A stretch of 64,000 nt of DNA from Bradyrhizobium sp. CCBAU 51627 (GTDB lineage Bacteria > Pseudomonadota > Alphaproteobacteria > Rhizobiales > Xanthobacteraceae). A program made the position numbers and the translations under genes. The notes under the pieces are model-generated. The model made no database searches and was not told the DNA's origin. It saw nothing but the letters and a program-made list of their open reading frames with translations. This document shows positions 50,334 to 58,654 of the stretch, piece by piece. The stretch's first letter is position 1; each line of letters begins with the position of its first letter. The stretch lies in contig NZ_LBJG01000024.1 of the NCBI RefSeq assembly GCF_028128765.1, forward strand, positions 620,001-684,000, written 5' to 3'.

Positions 50334-51097
50334 GCCAGTCCCTGCTCGAACTGCGAAACGTTTCGATGTCCTTCGGCGGGATGAGGGTCAACGATGATAT
50401 TTCCTTCAGTATCGGGAAGGGAGAAAGGGTCGCGTTGATTGGCCCGAACGGCGCGGGCAAAACCACGCTCGTCAACGTCATCTCCGGTGACTTGACCCCT
50501 TCACAAGGCGCCGTACAGCTCGCCGGGGTTGATGTGACCGGGCTACCGATTTCCGATCGCGTCGATGCTGGCTTGATTCGAACATTTCAGATTACGAGGC
50601 TCTTCAAGAGCCTGACGGTCGCACAGAACGTCGCGCTCGCCGTGATGCAACGAAAGGGGCTCACGAGACAAATCTTTTCCTCGCCGATGGATCGGCCGGA
50701 CGTTCGCCGGGAATGGGAGCGGGCCCTTGGAACGCTCGGTATCGCCCATCTGGCCGACAGGCAGGTCTCGAAATTGGCGTACGGCCAGCAGCGCCTTCTT
50801 GACCTGGCAATCGGGCTTGCTCTCGAGCCGAAGGTCCTGCTCCTGGACGAGCCCGCGGCAGGGGTGCCGTCAGAGGAGTCCTCCAAGATCATCGAGGCGA
50901 TCGACAGATTGCCATCTGATATCGCGGTTTTGATGATCGAGCATGACATGGACCTGGTCTTCAAATTTGCCCGCCGTGTGCTCGTTCTCGCCAACGGAAA
51001 GCTGATCTTCCAGGGCGATCCGGCAGAAGTCACGCACCATCAGGAAGTCCGTCGAGCTTATCTAGGTAGCTACGCAGATGCCCGCCACGCGTCTTGA
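50330..51097 (+). CDS. LIV-type ABC transporter ATPase (LivG family)
   Basis: A 255-residue ATPase starting at GTG and overlapping the LivM stop. Motifs: GPNGAGKTT at residues 38-46, IRTFQITRLFKSLTV at the Q-loop, LAYGQQRLLDLAIGLAL as the ABC signature (LSYGQ type) and LLLDEPAAGVPSEE as Walker B with D-loop. The usual GLNP after the Walker B is GVPS. It acts with LivF to drive the importer. Confidence 0.92.
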   Translation: MSQSLLELRNVSMSFGGMRVNDDISFSIGKGERVALIGPNGAGKTTLVNVISGDLTPSQGAVQLAGVDVTGLPISDRVDAGLIRTFQITRLFKSLTVAQNVALAVMQRKGLTRQIFSSPMDRPDVRREWERALGTLGIAHLADRQVSKLAYGQQRLLDLAIGLALEPKVLLLDEPAAGVPSEESSKIIEAIDRLPSDIAVLMIEHDMDLVFKFARRVLVLANGKLIFQGDPAEVTHHQEVRRAYLGSYADARHAS

Positions 51098-51791
51098 AGT
51101 CAAAGGTCTCAGTGCTGGGTATGGCCCCACGCGTGTCGTTGATGACATGTCTTTCGAGGTCTTGCCCGGAGGTCGTCTCAGCGTCCTTGGTCGAAACGGA
51201 GTCGGCAAGACGACCTTGCTCGCATCGCTCATGGGTCTGACGACCCATCATGGCGGGCAAGTATTCCTGGGCGAAGCAGATCTCACGGATTCCAAGGCAT
51301 CTACACGCGCTCAGCGAGGTCTCGGCTACGTACCGCAGACACGCGACATTTTTCGGTCGCTGACGGTGGAAGAAAACCTGGTCGCAGGTCTCAAAGATCG
51401 AGGTCGAGAGGCGCTAGAAGAGGTCTACGTGATGTTCCCGAGGCTGGCTGAGCGCCGGCGCCACTTCGGGATGCAACTGTCGGGCGGCGAGCAACAGATG
51501 CTTTCGCTTGCCAGAACGCTGTTGGGGAGACCCTCGGTTCTCCTCTTGGACGAACCGCTTGAGGGCCTCGCCCCGGTGATCTGCGATCAGATCATGGACA
51601 TCATCACGGCGTTAGCGAGCTCTGGCGAGATGACCATCGTTTTGGTCGAGCAGCAGATCGAACGAGCGCTACGGTTTGCCGAGCAGGTCATGGTGGTTGA
51701 ACGGGGCAAGGCGGTCTGGAGTGGGGAATGCGCGGACTTGCGCAACGACCCCAAGATGGTCGAGCGGCTGCTCGGCGTCGGATTACATTAA
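51078..51791 (+). CDS. LIV-type ABC transporter ATPase (LivF family)
   Basis: A 237-residue ATPase with GRNGVGKTT, YVPQTRDIFRSLTVEENL, LSGGEQQMLSLARTLL and LLLDEPLEGLAPVI. It overlaps LivG by 20 bases and closes the long operon that begins with the exported amidohydrolase at 40985. A hairpin follows within 50-80 bases. Confidence 0.92.
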   Translation: MPATRLEVKGLSAGYGPTRVVDDMSFEVLPGGRLSVLGRNGVGKTTLLASLMGLTTHHGGQVFLGEADLTDSKASTRAQRGLGYVPQTRDIFRSLTVEENLVAGLKDRGREALEEVYVMFPRLAERRRHFGMQLSGGEQQMLSLARTLLGRPSVLLLDEPLEGLAPVICDQIMDIITALASSGEMTIVLVEQQIERALRFAEQVMVVERGKAVWSGECADLRNDPKMVERLLGVGLH

Positions 51792-51840
51792 AGTATGCGG
51801 CGTTCCTGCCGAGTGAGCCAATGGACGTGCCATATCGGCC

Positions 51841-51871
51841 GCCTCTCGCAAACCGCGAGCTCGCGAGAGGC
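51841..51871. terminator. Hairpin between convergent operons
   Basis: GCCTCTCGC (51841-51849) pairs perfectly with GCGAGAGGC (51863-51871) in the 97-base gap between LivF and the convergent binding-protein gene. No T-run follows on either side, so it may act as a bidirectional but weak terminator. Confidence 0.5.
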
Positions 51872-51888
51872 AGAGAACATGCGCCATG

Positions 51889-53097
51889 TCAGTGCTTGGC
51901 GGTCCCTTCTCTTAACAGGATGAATCGACCACCACGGACTTGGGCCAGGAAGTTCGATCTTCCGTCCAAACCAAGGTGATCCGTGGACGTGAAATTGAAG
52001 ACGCCGTCGACGCCCGGAAACTCCTTTATTCGCTGCATTGCGTCATTAACGGCGATCCGCATTGCCGGCAGATCGTCCTTTTGTACCCGCGTCTTCAAAG
52101 CGTCCTGGAACGCCGTTGCGGCGAGGTTCATTGCGTCCCAGGCTTGTCCACCGAACAAGTCGACCTTGCCTTTTCCATAGGCTCCATCGTAAATCGCAGC
52201 AAATTCCTCCAAGGACTTCCGCATCGGATTGTCTTTGGAGATCTGATCGTAAACGTTCAGGCCGCCGACGGCGACGACGGCGTTCTCGATTGAGCTCTTG
52301 CCTAGTTCAAGAAACGCGTTATTTGCCGAGCCTCCACCATGATAGAGTGGCCCCTGGTACCCAACGCGCCTGAGCGCCTCGTGAGCGAGGTTGGCGGACG
52401 GAGGGGTCGAATAGACGACGATCGCATCCAGCTTTGTCTGTTTCAAGCGTAGGGCTTGCGGGGTGAAGTTCGTATCTTGGCGTGAGAAGCGCTCCGTGGC
52501 GACGACCTCAAGTCCATCCGCCTTGGCCACATTCTGAAGCTCCTTGAGGCCGTTTTCGCCGTAAGAATCTTCGGCGCCGAAGAAGCCGACCAGCTTGATG
52601 CCATGGCTCTTCATGTAGCCGAGCATCTGCTGAAACAGAAGGTTGTCCGAGATCGGCGTCTTGTAGGTAAACGGTCTGCTGGACGCCGGTGAAGCGACAC
52701 TTGTCGCCGCGCCCATCGAGATGTTCGTAACCTTCGCGGCGGTTACCGTATCGATGATGGCCAAGGATGCAGGAGTCGTCGTACAGCAGATGACGACATG
52801 CGCGCGGTCCTCTTCTATGGCTTTTCGCGCAATGCTCAACGATTTCGTTGGGTCCGATGCGTCGTCGTAGATCGTCACTTTGGGCCTGTAAGGTAAATCC
52901 GTTCGGGCCGAGAACTTTTTTTCCCAAAGGTCGGCAGCCATGCGTTCGGGGATACCGATCGGAGACGCAGCTCCCGTCGACGAGATGATTGCCGTGATTC
53001 TAAGCTCCGGCTTTTCCTGGGCCACAGCCGGCTGAACGATGAAGATGGCTGCGGCCGCGGCGCTCGCACAACACAGCTCTGAAGCAAAATTGCGCAT
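51889..53097 (-). CDS. Orphan LIV-type substrate-binding protein
   Basis: A 402-residue periplasmic binding protein with signal peptide (CCASAAAAAIFIVQPAVAQ). It is a close paralogue of the protein at 13301: same length, ELRITAIISSTGAASPIGIPERMA, HVVICCTTTPASLAIIDTV, RQDTNFTPQALRLKQTKLDA, GLNVYDQISKDNPMRKSL and STDHLGLDGRSNFL all align. No transporter membrane genes are adjacent on its strand, so it probably delivers a related ligand to the complex encoded at 14514-18081. ATG 53097 has a G-rich Shine-Dalgarno. Two palindromes lie upstream, including a degenerate Crp-type site 57 bases away. Confidence 0.9.
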   Translation of the reverse strand: MRNFASELCCASAAAAAIFIVQPAVAQEKPELRITAIISSTGAASPIGIPERMAADLWEKKFSARTDLPYRPKVTIYDDASDPTKSLSIARKAIEEDRAHVVICCTTTPASLAIIDTVTAAKVTNISMGAATSVASPASSRPFTYKTPISDNLLFQQMLGYMKSHGIKLVGFFGAEDSYGENGLKELQNVAKADGLEVVATERFSRQDTNFTPQALRLKQTKLDAIVVYSTPPSANLAHEALRRVGYQGPLYHGGGSANNAFLELGKSSIENAVVAVGGLNVYDQISKDNPMRKSLEEFAAIYDGAYGKGKVDLFGGQAWDAMNLAATAFQDALKTRVQKDDLPAMRIAVNDAMQRIKEFPGVDGVFNFTSTDHLGLDGRSNFLAQVRGGRFILLREGTAKH

Positions 53098-53119
53098 GAT
53101 TTCCCCCGTTTTGACGTAA

Positions 53120-53137
53120 GTGCAATGATGCTTGCAC
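53120..53137. promoter_or_regulatory. Perfect palindrome in the orphan binding-protein promoter
   Basis: GTGCAA-TGATGC-TTGCAC is a perfect 6+6 inverted repeat with a 6-base centre, 22 bases before the binding-protein ATG (minus strand). It has Crp-like spacing but a different half-site, TGCAA. It could be a repressor site for another regulator. Confidence 0.45.
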
Positions 53138-53154
53138 ATTGGGGGACAGGCGCC

Positions 53155-53170
53155 GGTATACGGAGTTACA
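53155..53170. promoter_or_regulatory. Degenerate Crp-family operator before the orphan binding protein
   Basis: GGTATA-CGGA-GTTACA keeps the core of the recurrent palindrome with three half-site changes. It lies 57 bases before the ATG at 53097, matching the spacing at 13228 for the paralogous gene. A near copy, GGTATA-CGGT-GCTACA, lies at 56139. Confidence 0.4.
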
Positions 53171-53239
53171 GACCTTGTCGAGCCCGGCCGCTTTGGACGA
53201 ACAACGGCAGGGGCAACGTACGATCGTCCTGACACACGG

Positions 53240-53911
53240 TCACTGAGCTAGCAATTTTTCCGAATTTACAATGCGCAACAGGCCGTCCGGCTCGACCGCG
53301 ATTACGCCGCTCTCACGCAGGCGCTTGAGCGTACGCGTCACGGATACGCGCGTTGTTCCGGTCATGGCAGCGAGCTTGGCATGTGAGAGCCGCGTTCGCA
53401 CCAGGCCATCGCTGTGTTCGCCGTCCTCGAAATTGTTCGCGAGACGAAGCAACGTTTCCGCTATTCTATCCTGAACTGATGAGCTTCCTAGGAACTGAAG
53501 CCGAGTCGCGACGACCCGCAGCTTAATGCTGGAAATTTGCAGGAGCGAAAGGGGTAGATCAGTATCCAGTTTGAAAATGCTTGGTAGGTCACGGGCGTCG
53601 AAGCGCAAGAAGCTGGAATCGCGCGTCGCCTGTCCCGCGGTAAATCTTGGCTTACCATCCAAGGCCGGACCATCGCCGCAGAGAGATGTAGGACCGAAGA
53701 CATCCACCACGATCTCTTCGCCGTCCGGGCGAGTCATAGAGACCTTCATCTCGCCTTTGATCAGAAACCAGAAGTAGGGGCTAACCTCTCCCTGATCGTA
53801 AAGATGTTGCCCTTTGCGTAGATCGATTTTCTTGGCGCGGTTGGCGACGCGCAACCATGGAGCAACCAGCTCCTCCGTCAGGTGCCAGGTTTCAGTGAGT
53901 TCTCGGCTCAT
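53240..53911 (-). CDS. Crp/Fnr-family transcription regulator
   Basis: A 223-residue Crp-type regulator: KGQHLYDQGEVSPYFWFLIKGEMKVSM and FGPTSLCGDGPALDGKPRFTAGQ in the barrel, a dimer helix and the winged helix LSHAKLAAMTGTTRVSVTRTLKRLRESG. No Fnr cysteines are seen. It is the third such protein in the window and keeps the (S/T)R(V/I)(S/T)VTR recognition helix of the other two. It lies upstream of the orphan binding protein on the same strand. A small TTGGC-ACTC-GCCAA repeat lies at 53921-53934, just before its start, and may be an autoregulatory site. Confidence 0.87.
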   Translation of the reverse strand: MSRELTETWHLTEELVAPWLRVANRAKKIDLRKGQHLYDQGEVSPYFWFLIKGEMKVSMTRPDGEEIVVDVFGPTSLCGDGPALDGKPRFTAGQATRDSSFLRFDARDLPSIFKLDTDLPLSLLQISSIKLRVVATRLQFLGSSSVQDRIAETLLRLANNFEDGEHSDGLVRTRLSHAKLAAMTGTTRVSVTRTLKRLRESGVIAVEPDGLLRIVNSEKLLAQ

Positions 53912-54135
53912 GGGCAGAACTTGGCACTCGCCAAAGGCAGTTGCAAGACGGACCTCTCCGCGACCGAGCAGCGCGCCAGCTTGTCGAGCCGAGAGAGGAT
54001 TCTCGGCAAATTGGCGGGCAAGAAGTCAAACGACGTTGGCCGGGACCTGATCGCGACCCACGGCGTTGATGGCATGCAGGCCCGGTCCACGCTCCGCGCG
54101 CAAACTCCTGTGCGAGCTTCTGATGAACCAGGAGC

Positions 54136-54300
54136 CTACCGCTCGCAGTGCAGATCGGGGCCGGCGATTCCGATTGCGGCGACGACCTTGCCCTTCCCAG
54201 GCTCACGCACCTCAATGTCAGCCTTGGCGCCGGTCCACCATTGGAAATAGCGTTGCCGTTGCCATCCCTGGTCGCAATCTAGATCGATTGTCCCGTGCAT
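54136..54300 (-). other. Short frame of uncertain status
   Basis: In the 423-base gap 53912-54334 a 54-codon frame starts 34 bases after the ThDP enzyme stop: MHGTIDLDCD, then RYFQWWTGAKADIEV and GKGKVVAAIGIAG. A GGGATG stretch precedes the ATG. It could be a small gene in the ThDP operon or the remnant of a larger gene; I do not recognise it. The remaining bases up to 53912 show nothing I can support. Confidence 0.2.
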
Positions 54301-54334
54301 GGGTTCATCCCGCTGCTGCCGGCCCGAGTGGTGC

Positions 54335-56101
54335 TCAAAGTGCCTGCAGCCAAACATCAAGAACGGCACATCGCCGCTCGGTTCGAACGACGTCAAATGC
54401 TTCATCAAGTGCCTGATGAAGTTCGCCAGCTCGCTTGATGGTTCGCGCAAACGCTCCCCCGGCGGCGGCAGCGATCCCCGCATAATCCGGCGGAGGATCG
54501 AATTCGACACCAATGCCGTCGCGCCGTCCGGCGGCCCCATTCGGCCGAAGCGCCTGCGTCGAGAGTTTCGGGCTCTTCCAACCTCGATTGTTGTAGATGA
54601 CCTGAAGGAAGGGCGTCTCATAGTGCCTCGCCATCCAATGGACGGTTGACGGCGCCGAAAACATGTAGGACCCATCTCCCGTCAGACACGCGACGAATTG
54701 GTCCGGCCGCGCGAGCTTCGCCCCGATCGCTGCTCCGCCATTATAGCCGAGTGAGCCTGCTCCACTGCAGAGCATGCTGCCGGGACGAGAAAGCTCGAGA
54801 TGATCGATGATGGTCTTGTAGTTTGAGATGCCCTCGTTCACGACGAGGGCATCCAAATCCAGCCGTTCGCGAACAGCGGTGGTCAAAGCCTCAGGTGTTA
54901 CGACGCCGGCCGGATCGGCGAGGGGCTCCTTCGCGCGCAGAAGCCGACGCCGCTCGTTATGTGCCGTCACGAGGCGGGATCGTCGCCGATCCACCTGCGG
55001 ATTGACGGGCATGGCTTGCAATATGTCGTTGATCTGTCGAAGCGCGGTCGCCGCATCGGCCCGATAACTGCGCTCCACCGGGAACGACCACAGAGGCATA
55101 CGCTCTTTCAGCGGGTCGACGTCGATGTGAACGATGCGAGCCGACGGCGAAGGCTGATTGATGGTCGGGATCCAAGGAACATCGCTATCGATGATGAGTA
55201 CGACATCAGCCTCGGCGAGGAGGGGGTTCTGCAACGCCTCATTCCATTGATTGGCTTGGTACATGGGGTCGTTCTGCGGATAGTTCATGCAGCACGGCAC
55301 GGACTCGATCACGCCCACGGCAAGACGCTGGCAGAGCGCGACCAGTTCTGGAACGGCGGCTTTCCTTCGTCCTAGATACGAGGTGACCACGACAGGCATC
55401 TTGGCGTCGGTAAGCATGTTCGCCACGTATGCAGCGTCCGCGGGGGCGAGTGCCGAAGCCGACAGCGGAATGGAGTGAGATTCACGTTCCTCTTCGTTCA
55501 GCGGCTGCTCCATCACCTCTCTGGCCCCTACAAGATAGACTGGGCCTTGAGGATCGCTGTGGGCCGCCTGCATCGCGCGCCGGACAATTTGCTTCACATT
55601 GTGGCCGGTCCGAATTTCATTGTCGTGCTTCACATAGCCGCGAACGAGCCCGCGTTGATCACGCACGTCCTGGATCCAGTGGATGTATTCGTTGCGGCTT
55701 CCGAACATCTCTCCACGCTGCGTGAAGGGCGATGCGCCAGCAAAAATCAGAGCAGGTATCCGCCCGTTGGCTGCATTGTGGACCGCGCCGCCGAGAGATT
55801 GGGTGCCGCATTCGACATGGACCACAACAGCTTGGGCGCGCCCGGTAACCTGCGCGAAGCCATGTGCGGCAGACAGCGCTACCATTTCGTTGGGACAGGT
55901 CACCAAGCGAGGAAGGGAACGGCCTCGGGCCTTGGCGTTCGCAAGGGCTTCAATAATGGCCGGGTGATCGCTGCCGAAATTGGCGAAGATGTATGACACG
56001 CCAGCTTCCTGCAAAGCATCCAGAAACGCGGTACTCGTCGTATACAAAGGCCCTCTCCGATCAAATCGGGCGTCAATGCCCCGTTGGACATCGTCGCTCA
56101 T
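54335..56101 (-). CDS. ThDP-dependent enzyme, acetolactate-synthase/2-oxo acid decarboxylase-like
   Basis: A 588-residue thiamine diphosphate enzyme with three domains: PYR (TSTAFLDALQEAGVSYIFANFGSDHPAIIEAL, catalytic Glu in TCPNEMVALSAAHG), a central Rossmann domain (MPVVVTSYLGRR, DVVLIIDSDVPWIPT) and PP (SLGYNGGAAIGAKLA, TGDGSYMFSAPSTVHW ending NNRGW). The GDGS-to-NN motif for ThDP and Mg binding is complete. It belongs to the acetolactate-synthase-like group, whose members decarboxylate or ligate 2-oxo acids; an arylpyruvate or benzoylformate substrate fits the region, but this is inference. There is no FAD-site evidence I can assert. A degenerate palindrome lies 37 bases upstream. A second, partly visible ThDP enzyme is at 63101. 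Confidence 0.85.
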   Translation of the reverse strand: MSDDVQRGIDARFDRRGPLYTTSTAFLDALQEAGVSYIFANFGSDHPAIIEALANAKARGRSLPRLVTCPNEMVALSAAHGFAQVTGRAQAVVVHVECGTQSLGGAVHNAANGRIPALIFAGASPFTQRGEMFGSRNEYIHWIQDVRDQRGLVRGYVKHDNEIRTGHNVKQIVRRAMQAAHSDPQGPVYLVGAREVMEQPLNEEERESHSIPLSASALAPADAAYVANMLTDAKMPVVVTSYLGRRKAAVPELVALCQRLAVGVIESVPCCMNYPQNDPMYQANQWNEALQNPLLAEADVVLIIDSDVPWIPTINQPSPSARIVHIDVDPLKERMPLWSFPVERSYRADAATALRQINDILQAMPVNPQVDRRRSRLVTAHNERRRLLRAKEPLADPAGVVTPEALTTAVRERLDLDALVVNEGISNYKTIIDHLELSRPGSMLCSGAGSLGYNGGAAIGAKLARPDQFVACLTGDGSYMFSAPSTVHWMARHYETPFLQVIYNNRGWKSPKLSTQALRPNGAAGRRDGIGVEFDPPPDYAGIAAAAGGAFARTIKRAGELHQALDEAFDVVRTERRCAVLDVWLQAL

Positions 56102-56138
56102 TGACGCCGAAGACTAGAACCAACCGAAAAGCGACGCT

Positions 56139-56154
56139 GGTATACGGTGCTACA
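56139..56154. promoter_or_regulatory. Degenerate Crp-family operator before the ThDP enzyme
   Basis: GGTATA-CGGT-GCTACA is almost identical to the site at 53155 and lies 37 bases before the ThDP gene start (minus strand). The 237-base gap 56102-56338 has no other visible element. Confidence 0.4.
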
Positions 56155-56338
56155 GAAACACGCCAAATGCGGTGGTAGAGGCCTTGGTAAGCCCTTGGCA
56201 AATTGCAGAAGGTCAAGAAAGATTTGTCTGGGGACACCGATAGAGCCGCTAGTTGGGTCGTGGCGAACCGGGCGGGCGTCAACGACCGGTCGCTCAGCGT
56301 TCGGCAGCAAAAAAACCACTGAATTAAAGGATGACCCG

Positions 56339-57295
56339 ATGGCGAAGAATTTCGCATCCACCGGCGATCTCGCTGAGAAGACAGTCACCTTCTCCGAGAT
56401 CGGCACCGATCTCTACGCCTTCACCGCCGAGGGCGATCCCAACACGGCCGTGATCGTCGGCGACGACGGCTGTCTCGTGTTCGACGCGCAGGCAACGCCG
56501 GCGATGGCGAACAAGGTGATCGAGCGCGTACGCGCGGTCACCGACAAGCCGATCAAATATGTCGTGCTTTCGCACTATCACGCCGTGCGCGTGCTCGGCG
56601 CTTCCGCCTACAAGGCGCAAGGCATCGTCGCCTCGCAGGAGACCTATCGCCTCATTGAAGAGCGCGGCAAGCAGGATTGGGATTCCGAATACGGCCGTTT
56701 CCCGCGCCTGTTCCAGGATGCGCAGAGCATCCCCGGCCTGACCTGGCCGACGCTCACCTTCGAAGGCGAGATGTCGATCTATCTCGGCAAGCGCGAGGTC
56801 CGGCTGATGCAGCTTGGCGCCGGCCACACCTCCGGCGATATCGTCGCCTGGGTGCCGGACGCCGAAGTCATGTTCTCCGGCGACCTCATCGAATACCATT
56901 CGGCCTGCTATTGCGGCGATGCGCATCTGCGCGAATGGCCAATGACGCTGAACGAGATCCGCAACTTCAATCCCAAGGCGATTGCGCCGGGCCGCGGCGA
57001 CGCGCTGAAGGGCACGGCCACCGTGCGCGAAGCCATCGCGATGACGCGCGATTTCGTCACCTCGCTCTATGGCGCAGCCGAAATCTCGGTCGCGAAAGGG
57101 CGTACGCTGAAGGAATCGATGGCCGCGACCCGCGAGGTGATGGAGCCCAAATTTTCGAGCTTCGCCATCTACGAGCACTGCCTGCCGTTCAACGTGTCGC
57201 GCGCCTATGACGAAGCGTCCGGGATCGACGATCCCGTGATCTGGACCGACAAGCGCGACCAGGAAATGTGGGCCGCCCTGCAAGGAGGAGGATAG
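56339..57295 (+). CDS. MBL-fold protein of the homogentisate operon, with altered metal motif
   Basis: A 318-residue metallo-beta-lactamase-fold protein: GTDLYAFTAEGDPNTAVIVGDDGCLVFDAQATP at the N-terminus, GAGHTSGDIVAWVPDAEVMFSGDLIEYHS with the later metal His and Asp, and PGRGDALKG. The normal HxHxDH motif is replaced by SHYHAVRVLG, so the Asp and third His are missing; one of the two metal sites should be lost or changed. AAAGGA precedes ATG 56339. It lies 2 bases before hmgA, and I recall the same neighbour in Bradyrhizobium homogentisate loci. It may be a thioesterase-like or lactone-type hydrolase accessory to the pathway. Codon use is more G/C at third positions than in the surrounding genes. 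Confidence 0.85.
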   Translation: MAKNFASTGDLAEKTVTFSEIGTDLYAFTAEGDPNTAVIVGDDGCLVFDAQATPAMANKVIERVRAVTDKPIKYVVLSHYHAVRVLGASAYKAQGIVASQETYRLIEERGKQDWDSEYGRFPRLFQDAQSIPGLTWPTLTFEGEMSIYLGKREVRLMQLGAGHTSGDIVAWVPDAEVMFSGDLIEYHSACYCGDAHLREWPMTLNEIRNFNPKAIAPGRGDALKGTATVREAIAMTRDFVTSLYGAAEISVAKGRTLKESMAATREVMEPKFSSFAIYEHCLPFNVSRAYDEASGIDDPVIWTDKRDQEMWAALQGGG

Positions 57296-57297
57296 TC

Positions 57298-58644
57298 ATG
57301 AACATCAATACCTCGCCTGACCAGATCATCCGCAGCTCGGCCCAGGTGACGCCGGGCTACATGTCCGGCTTCGGCAACAGTTTCGAGACCGAGGCGTTGC
57401 CGGGCGCGCTGCCGATCGGGCGCAATTCGCCGCAGCGCTGCGCCTATGGGCTCTATGCCGAGCAGCTTTCCGGCTCGCCCTTCACCGCGCCGCGCGGCAC
57501 TAACGAGCGCTCCTGGCTCTATCGCATCCGGCCCTCGGTGAAGCATTCCGGCCGCTTTGAGAAGGTCGATGCCGGCCTGTGGCGCTCGGCGCCGTGCCAT
57601 GAGTACGAGCTGCCGATCGCGCAATTGCGCTGGGACCCGACGCCGCTGCCGAAGGGGGAGGTGACCTTCCTGCAGGGCGTGCAGACCATGACGACGGCCG
57701 GTGACGTCAACACGCAGGCCGGCATGGCGGCGCATGTCTACCTCATCACCAAGTCGATGGTGGACCAGCACTTCTACAATGCCGACGGTGAGCTGATGTT
57801 CGTGCTCCAGCAGGGCAATCTGCGCCTCGTCACCGAGTTTGGCCGCATCGACGCCGAGCCCGGCGAGATCATCGTGATCCCGCGCGGCGTCAAGTTCCGG
57901 GTCGAGATTCCAAATGGCCCGGCGCGCGGCTATCTCTGCGAAAACTATGGCGGCGCCTTCACGCTGCCGGAGCGCGGCCCGATCGGTGCCAACTGCCTCG
58001 CCAATGCGCGCGACTTCCTGACGCCGGTCGCTAACTACGAGGACAAGGACACGCCGACTGAGCTGTTCGTGAAATGGGGCGGCTCGCTGTTCAAGACGCA
58101 GCTAACCCATTCGCCGATCGACGTCGTCGCCTGGCACGGCAATTACGCGCCCTACAAATACGATCTGCGCACCTTCTCACCGGTCGGTGCGATCGGCTTC
58201 GACCATCCCGATCCCTCGATCTTCACGGTACTGACCTCGCCGTCGGAGACCGCGGGCACCGCGAATATCGACTTCGTCATCTTCCCCGAGCGCTGGATGG
58301 TGGCCGACAACACCTTCCGTCCGCCCTGGTACCACATGAACATCATGAGCGAGTTCATGGGCCTGATCTACGGCGTCTACGATGCCAAGCCGCAAGGCTT
58401 CGTCCCGGGCGGCATCTCCTTGCACAATTGCATGCTGCCGCACGGCCCCGACCGCGACGCCTTCGAGCACGCCAGCAATGGCGAGCTGAAGCCGGTGAAG
58501 CTCACGGGCACCATGGCCTTCATGTTTGAGACCCGCTACCCGCAGCGCGTCACGGCACATGCCGCGAAGTCGTCGACATTGCAGGACGATTATGCGGATT
58601 GCTGGAAGGGGCTCGAGAAGCGGTTCGATCCGAACAAGCCGTAG
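57298..58644 (+). CDS. hmgA: Homogentisate 1,2-dioxygenase
   Basis: A 448-residue Fe(II) dioxygenase that opens homogentisate to maleylacetoacetate in tyrosine and phenylalanine breakdown. The N-terminus YMSGFGNSFETEALPGALPIGRNSPQ is diagnostic. Iron-ligand context is visible in PPWYHMNIMSEFMGLIYGVYDAK (His, Glu) and the later GGISLHNCMLPHGPD (His). Length is normal. GGAGGAGG lies before ATG 57298. It is followed by an extragenic palindrome and fahA, so the homogentisate path is complete here with maiA at 5340. Confidence 0.97.
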   Translation: MNINTSPDQIIRSSAQVTPGYMSGFGNSFETEALPGALPIGRNSPQRCAYGLYAEQLSGSPFTAPRGTNERSWLYRIRPSVKHSGRFEKVDAGLWRSAPCHEYELPIAQLRWDPTPLPKGEVTFLQGVQTMTTAGDVNTQAGMAAHVYLITKSMVDQHFYNADGELMFVLQQGNLRLVTEFGRIDAEPGEIIVIPRGVKFRVEIPNGPARGYLCENYGGAFTLPERGPIGANCLANARDFLTPVANYEDKDTPTELFVKWGGSLFKTQLTHSPIDVVAWHGNYAPYKYDLRTFSPVGAIGFDHPDPSIFTVLTSPSETAGTANIDFVIFPERWMVADNTFRPPWYHMNIMSEFMGLIYGVYDAKPQGFVPGGISLHNCMLPHGPDRDAFEHASNGELKPVKLTGTMAFMFETRYPQRVTAHAAKSSTLQDDYADCWKGLEKRFDPNKP

Positions 58645-58654
58645 TGTCTCCGCT

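Noticed and set aside
53921..53934. TTGGC-ACTC-GCCAA repeat with Fnr-like spacing before the third Crp gene
   Set aside because: Single copy, short half-sites; noted in the gene entry but not strong enough to list as an operator.
54335..56101. Assignment of the ThDP enzyme as acetolactate synthase large subunit
   Set aside because: No small subunit gene follows, and the catabolic setting with an operator-type palindrome argues for a different 2-oxo acid enzyme.
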